DNA from: Streptomyces camelliae
GTDB taxonomy: Bacteria > Actinomycetota > Actinomycetes > Streptomycetales > Streptomycetaceae
Reading direction: 5' to 3'
Assembly: GCF_027625935.1 (NCBI RefSeq)
Contig: NZ_CP115300.1
Coordinates: 1,488,001 to 1,552,000 of the forward strand
DNA: 64,000 nucleotides
The translations under genes were made by a program, and so were the position numbers. Positions 25,034 to 33,010 of this stretch are shown here, in pieces; within the stretch, counting starts at the first letter, position 1, and every line of letters begins with the position of its first letter. The notes under the pieces were generated by a model. The model worked only from the letters and a program-made list of their open reading frames with translations. It made no database searches and was not told where the DNA came from.

Positions 25034-25161
25034 GGAGAAGGACGTTGCTCGTCTGAGGTCCTGAGGCATCGCGTCGCACCGGTGAGGTGTGTGCGCGGCG
25101 TACGACCTCGGCGTCCGAGCCGTCCTCCGGCACAGGCCGTTTTTCATGGCCTCCTCGTGCC
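25034..25161 (+). promoter_or_regulatory. candidate ribosome-mediated attenuator with 3-codon leader peptide
   Basis: GGAGAAGG is followed, at good spacing, by TTG CTC GTC TGA (25045-25056), which would encode the leader Met-Leu-Val. Further on, CGGC-ACAG-GCCG is followed by TTTTT at 25140-25144, a small intrinsic terminator. The alternative pairing GGCAC-AGGCC with GGCCT-cctc-GTGCC (25129-25161) would use the same bases and hide the terminator. A further hairpin CTCGG-CGT-CCGAG sits at 25107-25119. A translated mini-ORF plus competing hairpins before an ABC-F gene is the layout of antibiotic-induced attenuation known for other ABC-F resistance genes. The folding itself is my inference. Confidence 0.5.
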
Positions 25162-25239
25162 CCAGACCCTTCGGTTCCCGCCTCGCGGTGTCTCCAGATG
25201 CGTCCACCCGACCGCACGCACCTTCATTGCGAGGCCTCC

Positions 25240-26856
25240 ATGTCATCCTCTCTCACCTGTACGTCCCTGACCTTCACCTGGGCCGACGGCACCGCCGTCT
25301 TCGACGGCCTCGACATCGCCTTCGGTCCCGGCCGCACCGGGCTCGTCGGCGTCAACGGATCGGGGAAATCAACCCTGTTGAAGCTGCTGGCCGGGGAACT
25401 CACCCCGACCGACGGCACCGTCAAGACGGCCGGCGAGGTCGGCTACCTCCCGCAGAACGTCACCCTCGACACCACGCTCCGCGTCGACCAGGCCCTCGGC
25501 ATCGCCGGGAAGCGGGCCGCGCTGCACGCCATCGAGGCGGGCGACGTCGCCGAGGAGCACTTCGAGACGGTCGGCGACGACTGGGACGTCGAGGAGCGCG
25601 CCCTGGTCACGCTCGGCGAGCTCGGTCTCGGCCACATCGGCCTGGACCGCACCGTCGGCGAGGTCTCCGGCGGCGAGTCGGTGCTGCTCCGGCTGGCCGC
25701 GCTGCTGCTGCGCCGCCCTGACGTGCTGCTGCTGGACGAACCCACCAACAACCTCGACCTGTACGCGCGCCGCCGGCTGTACCAGGCCGTCACCGCCTGG
25801 CCGGGCGTGCTCGTCGTGGTCAGCCACGACCGGGAACTGCTCGACCTGGTCGACCAGATCGCGGACCTGCGCTCCGGCGAAGTCACCTGGTTCGGCGGCA
25901 ACTTCTCGGCCTACGAGGAGGCCCTCGCCGTGGAGCAGGAGGCCGCTGAGCGCATGCTGCGTGTGGCCGAGGCGGATGTGCGCAAGCAGAAGCGCGAACT
26001 CGCCGACGCCCAGGTCAAACTGGCCCGCCGCAAGCGGTACGGACAGAAGATGTACGAGCAGAAGCGCGAGCCGAAGATCGTCATGGGTGCCCGCAAACGC
26101 GCCGCCCAGGAGTCCGCGGGCAAGCACCGCATCATGCACGAGGAGCGGCTCGCCGAGGCACGCGAGCGGCTGGACGAGGCGGTGGAGGCCGTACGGGACG
26201 ACGACGAGATTCGCGTCGAACTGCCCTACACGGCCGTACCGCCCGGCCGTCAGGTGCTCACCCTGGAGAACCTGGGGCTGGCGTACGGGGCGCGCGTCGA
26301 GGGGATCCTCGATCTGCGCGGCCCGGAGCGGATCGCGCTCGTCGGCCGCAACGGCGCCGGGAAGACGACGCTGCTGCGGACCGTCGCCGGGGAACTGGCG
26401 CCGGCGGCCGGCGAGGCACGCGCGCACGTGCCGCTGCGTTTTCTGCCCCAGCGGCTGGATGTGCTGGACGACGAACTGACCGTCGCCGAGAACGTGGCCC
26501 GGTTCGCGCCGGGCGCCACCAACAACCGGATCCGGGCGCGCCTCGCCCGCTTCCTGTTCCGGGGCGCACGGGCCGACCAGAAGGCGGCCACCCTGTCCGG
26601 CGGCGAGCGGTTCCGGGCGGCACTGGCCGCGCTGATGCTCGCCGAGCCGGCACCCCAGCTGCTGCTGCTCGACGAGCCGACCAACAACCTCGACATGGCG
26701 AGCGTGCGGCAGCTGACCTCGGCCCTGGAGTCGTACGAGGGCGCGCTGCTCGTGGCCAGCCACGACATGCCGTTCCTGGAGTCGATCGGCATCACCCGCT
26801 GGCTGCTGATGGAGGAGGGGGAGCTGAAGGAGACCACACCGGAGGACGTCGGGTGA
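25240..26856 (+). CDS. ABC-F family ATPase, probable ribosome protection
   Basis: This 538-residue soluble twin-cassette ATPase has Walker A GVNGSGKST (about residue 40), signature VSGGESVLLRLA and Walker B VLLLDEPTNNLDLY in the first half. A highly charged linker contains KRELADAQVKLARRKRYGQK. The second half has GRNGAGKTT, LSGGERFRAALA and LLLLDEPTNNLDMA. No membrane segments are present. The leader with mini-ORF and terminator suggests antibiotic-induced expression and therefore a resistance or sensing role. ATG 25240 lies where cassette similarity begins; the frame stays open upstream but crosses the leader. It is not a close duplicate of the ABC-F gene at 4027. Confidence 0.92.
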   Translation: MSSSLTCTSLTFTWADGTAVFDGLDIAFGPGRTGLVGVNGSGKSTLLKLLAGELTPTDGTVKTAGEVGYLPQNVTLDTTLRVDQALGIAGKRAALHAIEAGDVAEEHFETVGDDWDVEERALVTLGELGLGHIGLDRTVGEVSGGESVLLRLAALLLRRPDVLLLDEPTNNLDLYARRRLYQAVTAWPGVLVVVSHDRELLDLVDQIADLRSGEVTWFGGNFSAYEEALAVEQEAAERMLRVAEADVRKQKRELADAQVKLARRKRYGQKMYEQKREPKIVMGARKRAAQESAGKHRIMHEERLAEARERLDEAVEAVRDDDEIRVELPYTAVPPGRQVLTLENLGLAYGARVEGILDLRGPERIALVGRNGAGKTTLLRTVAGELAPAAGEARAHVPLRFLPQRLDVLDDELTVAENVARFAPGATNNRIRARLARFLFRGARADQKAATLSGGERFRAALAALMLAEPAPQLLLLDEPTNNLDMASVRQLTSALESYEGALLVASHDMPFLESIGITRWLLMEEGELKETTPEDVG

Positions 26857-26930
26857 TCCCGCCCGGCGTCGGGCCCGGTGCCCCGGGAGTGACACGGCCT
26901 CGACGTCTCAGGAGGGGCACAGCCTGACAA

Positions 26931-26947
26931 CGAGGGTTTTGCCCTCG
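26931..26947. promoter_or_regulatory. small perfect hairpin between ABC-F gene and ddaH
   Basis: CGAGGG-TTTTG-CCCTCG forms a six-base-pair perfect stem. It lies 75 bases after the ABC-F stop and 80 bases before ddaH. It could end ABC-F transcription or sit in the ddaH leader. Nothing else is recognised in the 172-base gap. Confidence 0.45.
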
Positions 26948-27028
26948 CCCGAACGGGCTGCATGATGCTGAAACCGGTGCCGCGATCACCGGCGCCGGAA
27001 ACCGCACCACCGATTCGAAAGGCCCCTC

Positions 27029-27805
27029 GTGCCCAGCAAGAAGGCCCTCGTCCGCCGCCCCAGCCCCCGCCTGGCCGAAGGCCTGGTGACGCACGTCGAG
27101 CGGGAGAAGGTCGATGTGGGGCTCGCCCTGGAGCAGTGGGACGCCTACGTCGAGGCCCTGCGCACGCACGGCTGGGAGACGATCGAGGTCGACCCGGAGG
27201 ACGACTGCCCGGACTCGGTGTTCGTCGAGGACACCGTCGTCATGTACAAGAACGTGGCGTTGATCACCCGGCCCGGCGCCGAGTCCCGGCGCATGGAGAC
27301 CGTGGGGGTCGAGGAGGCCGTGGCCCGCCTCGGCTGCTCGGTGAACTGGATATGGGAGCCGGGCACGCTGGACGGCGGCGACGTCCTGAAGATCGGCGAC
27401 ACGATCTACGTCGGCCGGGGCGGGCGCACCAACGCGGCCGGCGTGCAGCAGCTGCGGGCCGCCTTCGAGCCGCTGGGCGCGCGCGTGGTGGCCGTCCCGG
27501 TGAGCCGGGTGCTGCATCTGAAGTCCGCGGTGACGGCGCTGCCCGACGGCACGGTGATCGGGCACATCCCGAAGCTGGACCGGCCCTCGCTGTTCCCGGG
27601 CTTCCTGTCGGTGCCCGAGGAGTCCGGCTCGCACGTGGTACTGCTGGGCGGCCACACCCTGCTGATGGCGGCGAGCGCCCCGAAGACGGCGGAGCTGCTG
27701 ACCGATCTCGGCCACGAGGTCGTCACGGTCGACATCAGCGAGTTCGAGAAGCTGGAGGGCTGTGTGACCTGCCTCTCGGTGCGCCTGCGGGAGTTGTACG
27801 CCTGA
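27029..27805 (+). CDS. ddaH: N(G),N(G)-dimethylarginine dimethylaminohydrolase
   Basis: This 258-residue enzyme of the amidinotransferase fold would hydrolyse methylated arginine to citrulline and methylamines. The substrate acidic site is in DSVFVEDTVVMYKNVALITR, LDGGDVLKIGDTIYVG is a family hallmark, the catalytic His is in VSRVLHLKSAVTALPDG, and the nucleophile Cys is in EFEKLEGCVTCLSVRL. Length and motif order match bacterial DDAH; arginine deiminase is longer and less likely. GTG 27029 follows AAAGG. A strong hairpin ends the gene. Confidence 0.9.
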   Translation: MPSKKALVRRPSPRLAEGLVTHVEREKVDVGLALEQWDAYVEALRTHGWETIEVDPEDDCPDSVFVEDTVVMYKNVALITRPGAESRRMETVGVEEAVARLGCSVNWIWEPGTLDGGDVLKIGDTIYVGRGGRTNAAGVQQLRAAFEPLGARVVAVPVSRVLHLKSAVTALPDGTVIGHIPKLDRPSLFPGFLSVPEESGSHVVLLGGHTLLMAASAPKTAELLTDLGHEVVTVDISEFEKLEGCVTCLSVRLRELYA

Positions 27806-27825
27806 CCGGATGATCCCGTCACTGC

Positions 27826-27859
27826 AACGGTCCTGGGACCTCGCCGTCCCAGGACCGTT
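27826..27859 (+). terminator. strong hairpin after ddaH
   Basis: AACGGTCCTGGGAC and GTCCCAGGACCGTT form a perfect 14-bp stem with a six-base loop, followed by TTCG. It begins 21 bases after the ddaH stop. Confidence 0.8.
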
Positions 27860-27942
27860 TCGCATGCCCCTGCGGGGAACACCCGTCGCTTCGAAAGCCC
27901 GTGCCAGGGGTGCTGATCAGCGATCTTTACAGTGAACTTAAC

Positions 27943-27986
27943 CTACGGCTTCGTAACCTACGGATTCGTAGCCTACGATCTCGTAG
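27943..27986. promoter_or_regulatory. three tandem CTACG-N4-CGTAG palindromes before the desaturase
   Basis: CTACG-GCTT-CGTAA (27943-27956), CTACG-GATT-CGTAG (27958-27971) and CTACG-ATCT-CGTAG (27973-27986) are 14-bp palindromes repeated with an exact 15-base period; only the first has one mismatch. They end 68 bases before the desaturase start, where a promoter is expected. The pattern fits cooperative binding of a dimeric repressor, such as the TetR-type lipid regulators that control desaturases in other bacteria. The cognate regulator is not identifiable in the window. Confidence 0.8.
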
Positions 27987-28054
27987 GTTTCCCGGCACCG
28001 CTCGCCGGACCGCCCCTTCCCTCCCTTCTTGCTCGGCGTCCCCCTGGAGTTCCC

Positions 28055-29029
28055 GTGACGATCACCACCCCTCACCTCGGCAGCCCGTCCGCCTGGACCG
28101 ACGCGCGGCTGCTGTACGCACTGGAGGAAGTGGTCGAGAAGGAACTGAACCGGCATCTGCAGGTCGCCAAGGACTGGATGCCGCACGAGTACGTGCCCTG
28201 GAGCGACGGCCGCAACTTCCCGGGCCTGTTCGAGGACGGTGAGGCCTGGGACAAGGACCAGTCCAAGGTGACCGAGATCGGCCGGATCGCCCTCGTGGTC
28301 AACCTGCTCACCGAGGACAACCTGCCGAGCTACCACCACGAGATCGCCACGCTCTTCGGCCGCGACGGCGCCTGGGGCACCTGGGTGCACCGCTGGACGG
28401 CCGAGGAGGGACGGCACGGCATCGTGATGCGTGACTATCTGCTCACCTCGCGCGCGGTGGACCCCGACAAGCTGGAACAGTTCCGCATGGCGCACATGAG
28501 CGAGGGCTTCGAGTCCGACAACGGGCACTCGATGCTGCACTCGATCGCCTACGTCGCCTTCCAGGAGCTGGCCACCCGGATCTCCCACCGCAACACCGGC
28601 CACCAGTCCGGCGACCCGGTCTGCGACCGCATGCTGGCCCGCATCGCGACCGACGAGAACCTGCACATGGTCTTCTACCGCAACCTGCTGAAGGCCGCGT
28701 TCGAGCTCGCGCCGGACCTGACGATGCAGGCGGTCCGGGACGTCGTGGTGAACTTCCGGATGCCCGGCCACGGCATCCCCGGCTTCGAGCGGGCCGCCGC
28801 GCAGATGGCCATCGGCGAGGTCTACAACCTGCGCATCCACCACGACGACGTCCTGCAGCCCGTGCTGCGCTTCCTGAAGGTCATGGAGATCGACGGCCTC
28901 GGCCCCGAGGGCCGTCAGGCACAGGAGGAACTCGGCCTGTTCATGGGCGGGCTGAACGCCGAGGCCCTTAAGTTCGACGAGAAGCTGGCCGCGCGCAAGG
29001 CTCGGATGGCGGCGCGGGCCGCGGGCTGA
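28055..29029 (+). CDS. acyl-ACP desaturase, diiron type
   Basis: This 324-residue soluble ferritin-like enzyme would introduce a double bond into acyl-ACP or acyl-CoA chains. Two carboxylate-bridged iron motifs are visible: EEGRHG near residue 126 (WTAEEGRHGIVMRDYLL) and DENLHM near residue 208 (RIATDENLHMVFYRNLLK). Length agrees with the stearoyl-ACP desaturase family, related to DesA1/DesA2 of mycobacteria. GTG 28055 follows a CTGGAG sequence at good spacing; upstream in-frame sequence runs into the operator array. The triple palindrome upstream predicts tight regulation, probably by lipid status or temperature. Confidence 0.93.
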   Translation: MTITTPHLGSPSAWTDARLLYALEEVVEKELNRHLQVAKDWMPHEYVPWSDGRNFPGLFEDGEAWDKDQSKVTEIGRIALVVNLLTEDNLPSYHHEIATLFGRDGAWGTWVHRWTAEEGRHGIVMRDYLLTSRAVDPDKLEQFRMAHMSEGFESDNGHSMLHSIAYVAFQELATRISHRNTGHQSGDPVCDRMLARIATDENLHMVFYRNLLKAAFELAPDLTMQAVRDVVVNFRMPGHGIPGFERAAAQMAIGEVYNLRIHHDDVLQPVLRFLKVMEIDGLGPEGRQAQEELGLFMGGLNAEALKFDEKLAARKARMAARAAG

Positions 29030-29036
29030 CCTCGGG

Positions 29037-29055
29037 CCGGCCGGTGCCAGGCCGG
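29037..29055. terminator. hairpin between convergent desaturase and wbl genes
   Basis: CCGGCC-GGTGCCA-GGCCGG forms a six-base-pair stem that fills most of the 28-base gap between the two stops, and could serve both strands. Confidence 0.5.
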
Positions 29056-29057
29056 TG

Positions 29058-29303
29058 TCAGTGGGAGGTCCGGCGCAGGGCGAGGCGCTCCTTCTCGGAG
29101 AGCCCGCCCCAGACGCCGAAGCGCTCGTCGTTGGCCAGGGCGTAGTCCAGGCAGGCCGGGCGCAGCTCACACATCGCGCAGATGCGCTTCGCCTCGCGCA
29201 CCGAGCTGCCGGGCTCGGGGAAGAAGAAGTCCGGCCCGGTCTGGGCGCACAGGGCCTGTGCCTGCCAGGTGTCGTCGGCCGGGGTGATCGTGTCGAAGTG
29301 CAT
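29058..29303 (-). CDS. WhiB-like (Wbl) iron-sulfur regulator, WblJ-like
   Basis: This 81-residue protein has the four cysteines of the Wbl [4Fe-4S] site in ALCAQTGPDFFFPEPG and ICAMCELRPACLDYALAND, and the turn motif ERFGVWGGLSEKERLALRR. Wbl proteins act by binding the housekeeping sigma factor region 4. It resembles WhiB in spacing but has a shorter, different N-terminus, so it is a paralogue; WblJ is my guess from recalled gene order. ATG 29303 is used; the frame extends further upstream without similarity. It is divergent from a VOC gene. Confidence 0.9.
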   Translation of the reverse strand: MHFDTITPADDTWQAQALCAQTGPDFFFPEPGSSVREAKRICAMCELRPACLDYALANDERFGVWGGLSEKERLALRRTSH

Positions 29304-29539
29304 GGGCAGGATCGTGCCGGGCGGCGAAAAACATTCGATCAACGCCGGCTCAACGTCTCCGTCACGGCTGCGGCCACCCCGATCATGCGCCCCCGGTCCG
29401 GCCCGGTGCACGGCGGCGCGCGGGGCGTGTGCGAGGTGCGTACGGGGTGGGTTCCAGGTGATCCTCCGGCGGCGAGTGTCAGTGGGGGGTGCCAGACTCG
29501 GCAGTGCAGAGGACGGGACCCTTTTCGAGGAGGGCGAAG

Positions 29540-30331
29540 ATGCTCACCACCCGTTTCGTCGACGGCGCCCCGGACTGGATCGATGTCACCACGTCCGACA
29601 TCGACGGCGCCCGCTCCTTCTACGGCGGTCTCTTCGGCTGGGAGTTCCGGTCGGCGGGACCGGACGCCGGCGGCTACGGCTTCTTCCAGCTGGGCGGGAG
29701 GACCGTGGCGGGCTGCGGGCCGGGCGGCCCCGAGCAGGGCCCGCCCACCTGGACGGTGTACTTCCAGAGCGCGGACGCCGACGCCACGGCCGAGGCGGCC
29801 GAGCAGGCCCACGGCAGCGTGCTGCTCCAGCCGGTGGACGTGATGGGCCAGGGGCACATGGCGGTCCTCGCCGACCAGGCGGGCGCGCCGTTCGGGATCT
29901 GGCAGCCCGGCCGGACCACGGGCGTGGACGTCGCGAACGAGCCGGGATCGCTGTGCTGGGTCGAGCTCTACACACCGGACGTCGCGGCGGGCGCGGCCTT
30001 CTACCACAAGCTGCTCGGCCTGGAGACGTCCTCGGTACCGTTCCCGGGCGGGCTGTACACGTGCGTCAACCCGGCACATGCCGGTGAGGACACGATGTTC
30101 GGCGGCATCATGCCGCTGTCCGAGGCCCCCGGCGCGGCGGCTGACCGCCCGCACTGGCTGCCGTACTTCGAGGTGACGGACACGGATGCCACGGCCGACA
30201 AGACGCAGGAGCTCGGCGGCACGATACGCATGCCGGCGACGACCCTGGAGGGCGTCGGCCGCATGGCCCACCTTACCGACCCGTACGGCGCCCACTTCGC
30301 GGTGATCCGGAGCGCGTCACAGCAAGGCTGA
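29540..30331 (+). CDS. two-domain VOC (glyoxalase/bleomycin-resistance-like) protein
   Basis: This 263-residue protein contains two tandem VOC modules. Module 1 runs from DWIDVTTSDIDGARSFYGGL to AVLADQAGAPFGIWQPG, module 2 from CWVELYTPDVAAGAAFYHKL to MAHLTDPYGAHFAVIRSA. Relatives in Streptomyces are annotated as hydroxylase-like or bleomycin-resistance-like, but substrates are unknown. ATG 29540 has GAGGAGGGCG directly upstream. It converges on the LacI gene over a hairpin. Confidence 0.9.
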   Translation: MLTTRFVDGAPDWIDVTTSDIDGARSFYGGLFGWEFRSAGPDAGGYGFFQLGGRTVAGCGPGGPEQGPPTWTVYFQSADADATAEAAEQAHGSVLLQPVDVMGQGHMAVLADQAGAPFGIWQPGRTTGVDVANEPGSLCWVELYTPDVAAGAAFYHKLLGLETSSVPFPGGLYTCVNPAHAGEDTMFGGIMPLSEAPGAAADRPHWLPYFEVTDTDATADKTQELGGTIRMPATTLEGVGRMAHLTDPYGAHFAVIRSASQQG

Positions 30332-30390
30332 GCCGGGTCGGCAGCCGGTTCGTCGGTTCGGCTGGGTCTGCCGGTCGAACAGGGTGGCCT

Positions 30391-30414
30391 GGACGGGGCG
30401 GGGCGGGCCCGTCC
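30391..30414. terminator. hairpin between convergent VOC and lacI genes
   Basis: GGACGGG and CCCGTCC form a seven-base-pair stem around a ten-base G-rich loop, just before the end of the LacI gene. Confidence 0.5.
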
Positions 30415-30418
30415 GGGG

Positions 30419-31492
30419 CTACGCGGAGGCGCGGCGGATCAGGGTCGTCGGGAGGATGACGCCGCCGGTGGGCGGCGGGTCCGCCGGCGCTGCGGCGCGA
30501 TCGCGGGCGCCGGGCAGGCCGCGCAGCAGCAGGCGGGCCATCAGGCGGCCCATCTCCTCTATGTCCTGACGGACCGTCGTCAGCGGCGGATCGGTCTGCT
30601 CGGCGACGGGCAGCATGTCGTCGAAGCCGATCACGGCCACGTCCTCGGGCACCCGCCGCCCGCTCGCGCGCAGCACGCGCAGCGCACCGAGCGCGCTCAG
30701 GTCGTTGGCGGCGAACACGGCGTCCACGTCCGGGCAGCGGTCGAGGAGTTCCCGCATCGCGCGCTCACCGCCGGCCGGGGTGAAGTCGCTCTCCACGACC
30801 AGCCGAGGGTCGTTCCCGCCGGGCACGTCGGCCATGACGTCCCGGTATCCGTCGAGCCGGTCCACGGCCGAGGTCTGGTCCAAGGCGCCGGTGAGGTGGG
30901 CGATGCGCCGGCGGCCGAGGTCCACAAGATGGCGTACGGCGGTGCGGGCCCCGCCCCGGTTGTCGGAGTCGACGTACACCACGCCCCCGTCGGCGCCCGC
31001 GCGGCCGTCGTCGCTCCAGCCGGGCCGCCCGCCGAAGACGGTGGGCACACCGGCGTCGTGGATGAGGCCGGGCAGCGGATCGGCGAGGTGCAGCGAGAAG
31101 ACGAGCGCGCCGTCGACGTGTCCGCCGGCGAGATACCGGGCCACGCGCGCGTGATCGTCGCGGCCCTCGGTGAGCAGCAGCACCAGCTGGTTGTCGTGGG
31201 CGGTCAGCTCTTTGCTGATGCCGCGCAGTTGGAGGGCGAAGAAGGGGTCGGCGAAGACCCGGGTCTCGGGCTCGGCGATGACGACCGCGACGGCGTCGTG
31301 CCGCCGGGTCACCAGGCTGCGCGCCGCCTGGTTGGGGACGTAGCCCAGCTCCGCCACCGCCCGCCGGACCCGCTCGGCCAGCGGCTCGCGCACCCCGTCC
31401 CCACCGTTGACCACGCGCGACACGGTGGCCCGGGACACACCGGCCCGCGCGGCGACAGCCTCCAGCGTGGGGCGCGGCACTGCGTCGGTCAC
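30419..31492 (-). CDS. LacI family transcriptional regulator
   Basis: This 357-residue regulator has an N-terminal HTH and hinge (TLEAVAARAGVSRATVSRVV, then ELGYVPNQAARSLVTRRHDA) and a periplasmic-binding-like effector domain with ADPFFALQLRGISKEL, DAVFAANDLSALGALRVL and VAVIGFDDMLPVAEQTDPPL. The ligand is presumably a sugar, but no sugar transport or hydrolase gene lies next to it, so its targets are elsewhere or it acts on itself. GTG 31492 is preferred over ATG 31507 because AGGAG at that ATG is well placed to be the ribosome-binding site for the GTG. Confidence 0.9.
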   Translation of the reverse strand: MTDAVPRPTLEAVAARAGVSRATVSRVVNGGDGVREPLAERVRRAVAELGYVPNQAARSLVTRRHDAVAVVIAEPETRVFADPFFALQLRGISKELTAHDNQLVLLLTEGRDDHARVARYLAGGHVDGALVFSLHLADPLPGLIHDAGVPTVFGGRPGWSDDGRAGADGGVVYVDSDNRGGARTAVRHLVDLGRRRIAHLTGALDQTSAVDRLDGYRDVMADVPGGNDPRLVVESDFTPAGGERAMRELLDRCPDVDAVFAANDLSALGALRVLRASGRRVPEDVAVIGFDDMLPVAEQTDPPLTTVRQDIEEMGRLMARLLLRGLPGARDRAAAPADPPPTGGVILPTTLIRRASA

Positions 31493-31740
31493 GTCGGGAC
31501 TCCTCATCGGCGGCTGCCGGTCAGGATAACCGCGAGGTGAGACCGCGGTCGGAGCGGCAACGGCTCTCCGGCCAGGGCGGGTTGCACGGCATTCGGCGCC
31601 ATGTCCCGGGCGGTGACGCGGTCCGGGCAGGACGGAATGCGCGCCGTACGGGCGATGGACGGAACGGAAGGGAACGGAATGGAACGGAACACGGTGCCGG
31701 ACCCGATCGGCCGGCCCGCGTGCCCATGGCGTCAGCCCGG
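31493..31740. other. gene-free stretch upstream of lacI
   Basis: No convincing gene is seen. Apart from the presumed lacI promoter region it holds the 10-bp repeat at 31661-31690. Together with the minisatellite that follows it makes a gap of more than 400 bases before the ornithine cyclodeaminase gene. Confidence 0.6.
31661..31690. repeat. 10-bp tandem repeat, 3 copies
   Basis: Three head-to-tail units of GGAACGGAA plus one variable base (G, T, C) occur in the lacI upstream region. Confidence 0.85.
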
Positions 31741-31916
31741 TAGGGGTATGACCCGTGGCTTCGGCCCGCAAGGGGGGGTGACTCATGACTTCAGCCCGGC
31801 AGGGGACGTGACCCATGACTTCAGCCCGGCAGGGGGCGTGACCCGTGACTTGAGCTCGGCAGGGGGCGTGACCCATACTTCAGTCCAACCGGTCGCGCGG
31901 CCCGAGGCTTCAGCCC
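31741..31916. repeat. 30-bp minisatellite reaching into the ornithine cyclodeaminase stop codon
   Basis: Five units with a 29-30 base period are visible, each carrying GTGACCCATGACTTCAGCCC-like sequence. Units start near 31741, 31771, 31801, 31831 and 31861. A sixth, degenerate unit (GCTTCAGCCC at 31907) coincides with the complement of the stop codon and last codons of the minus-strand gene ending at 31910. The array therefore looks like repeated duplication of that gene's 3' end. The repeats are contiguous with no spacers, so this is not a CRISPR array. Confidence 0.85.
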
Positions 31917-32848
31917 AGCAGGTCGATCGTCGCCCCGACTCCCCGGCGCTCGGCCTCCCGCCAGGCGAGCCAGGTGAGGGCGAGGTCCTGCCAGGGCAGC
32001 CCGACCGGGGCGTACACCGTGCGCTGCCCGGCCGAGGTGCGCCCGGGGCGGGTGCCGCGCAGGACGTCGGTGAGAGTGGCGTCGGCGGTGGTCCGGGCGA
32101 GCCCGGGCGCGGCCAACGCACCCATTCCGGCGGCGAGTTCCTCGTCGTCCACGACGAGCAGTGCGGCGTCCAGCAGGTCGGCGGCGAGTTCCCGTTTGCC
32201 GGGCTCGTCGGTGCCGAGGCTGGTGAAATGCTGGCCGGCGCGCGTGTCGGCGAGGGCGAGCAGCGGTGTCCGGGACCAGGTCGCGAGCAGGACGGTGCCG
32301 GCCGCCTCGGCCACCGCGACCGCGGAGTCCAGCACCCGACCGCCGTGCCGTGTGGCGAACACGGCGGCTCGCTCGGCGTCCGTGTCGTGGACGACGAGTT
32401 CCCGGGGCCGGTGCTCACCGGTCAGGCCGCGCAGCGTCAACTCGGCCTGGGCGCCCGCTCCGATCACGCCGAGAATCTCGTACCCGGACGGGGCCAGCAG
32501 CGCGGTCCCGAGGGCAGCGGCCAGCCCCGTCCGCCAGGCCGTGACGGTCGCCGAGTCCAGCAGTGCGAGCAACTCCCCGTCCGCGCCGCTGTGCAGGCAG
32601 ATCACCCCGCGCAACGCGGGCCGGGCCGCAGGGAACTTGGCGTTCACCTTCACCGTGTAGGCGTCGACACCGGGCAGCAGACCGGGAATGAGCGCGGTGG
32701 CGGTGCCCGGAAACGGCAGGTCGGTACGGACTCGCCGGCCGGGTACGGCCGCCGCGCCCGCGGTGCGGAAGCCGTCGCGCAGTGCGGCGAGACAGGCCGT
32801 GGGCTCCAGCAGGGCCTCAAGGTCGCTTCGGGTCAGGACACGGGTCAT
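31910..32848 (-). CDS. ornithine cyclodeaminase / mu-crystallin family protein
   Basis: This 312-residue NAD(P)-dependent enzyme has the family order: substrate segment VDAYTVKVNAKFPAARPALR, then the Rossmann site YEILGVIGAGAQAELTLRGL and DAALLVVDDEELAAGMGALA. The family contains ornithine cyclodeaminase, alanine dehydrogenase, lysine cyclodeaminase and imine reductases, and the sequence alone does not choose among them. It stands alone, between minisatellite DNA and the LigD-type polymerase gene. ATG 32848 is where similarity starts. Confidence 0.88.
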   Translation of the reverse strand: MTRVLTRSDLEALLEPTACLAALRDGFRTAGAAAVPGRRVRTDLPFPGTATALIPGLLPGVDAYTVKVNAKFPAARPALRGVICLHSGADGELLALLDSATVTAWRTGLAAALGTALLAPSGYEILGVIGAGAQAELTLRGLTGEHRPRELVVHDTDAERAAVFATRHGGRVLDSAVAVAEAAGTVLLATWSRTPLLALADTRAGQHFTSLGTDEPGKRELAADLLDAALLVVDDEELAAGMGALAAPGLARTTADATLTDVLRGTRPGRTSAGQRTVYAPVGLPWQDLALTWLAWREAERRGVGATIDLLG

Positions 32849-33010
32849 ATCCTCATGATCACCCGCCCGTGGTGGCGTTGTCAGTGCCGTGGTGCATGCT
32901 GTGATCAGTGGCGGGACGGGCGCCATGAACTGTCTGTTGAGCGGCTGTCGGCGGATCGTAGCCGCGTGCGAGGACCGGCGGACCGGCTGAGGGGGACCGG
33001 GCCGGCGCGT

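Noticed and set aside
25087..25239. 51-codon upstream extension of the ABC-F protein
   Set aside because: It crosses the leader terminator and has no similarity to ABC-F proteins.
31493..31876. N-terminal extension of the LacI regulator across the repeats
   Set aside because: The extra frame has no family similarity and encodes the minisatellite; the GTG at 31492 has a good ribosome-binding site.
31741..31916. CRISPR-like array
   Set aside because: Units are directly adjacent without unique spacers and there are no cas genes.
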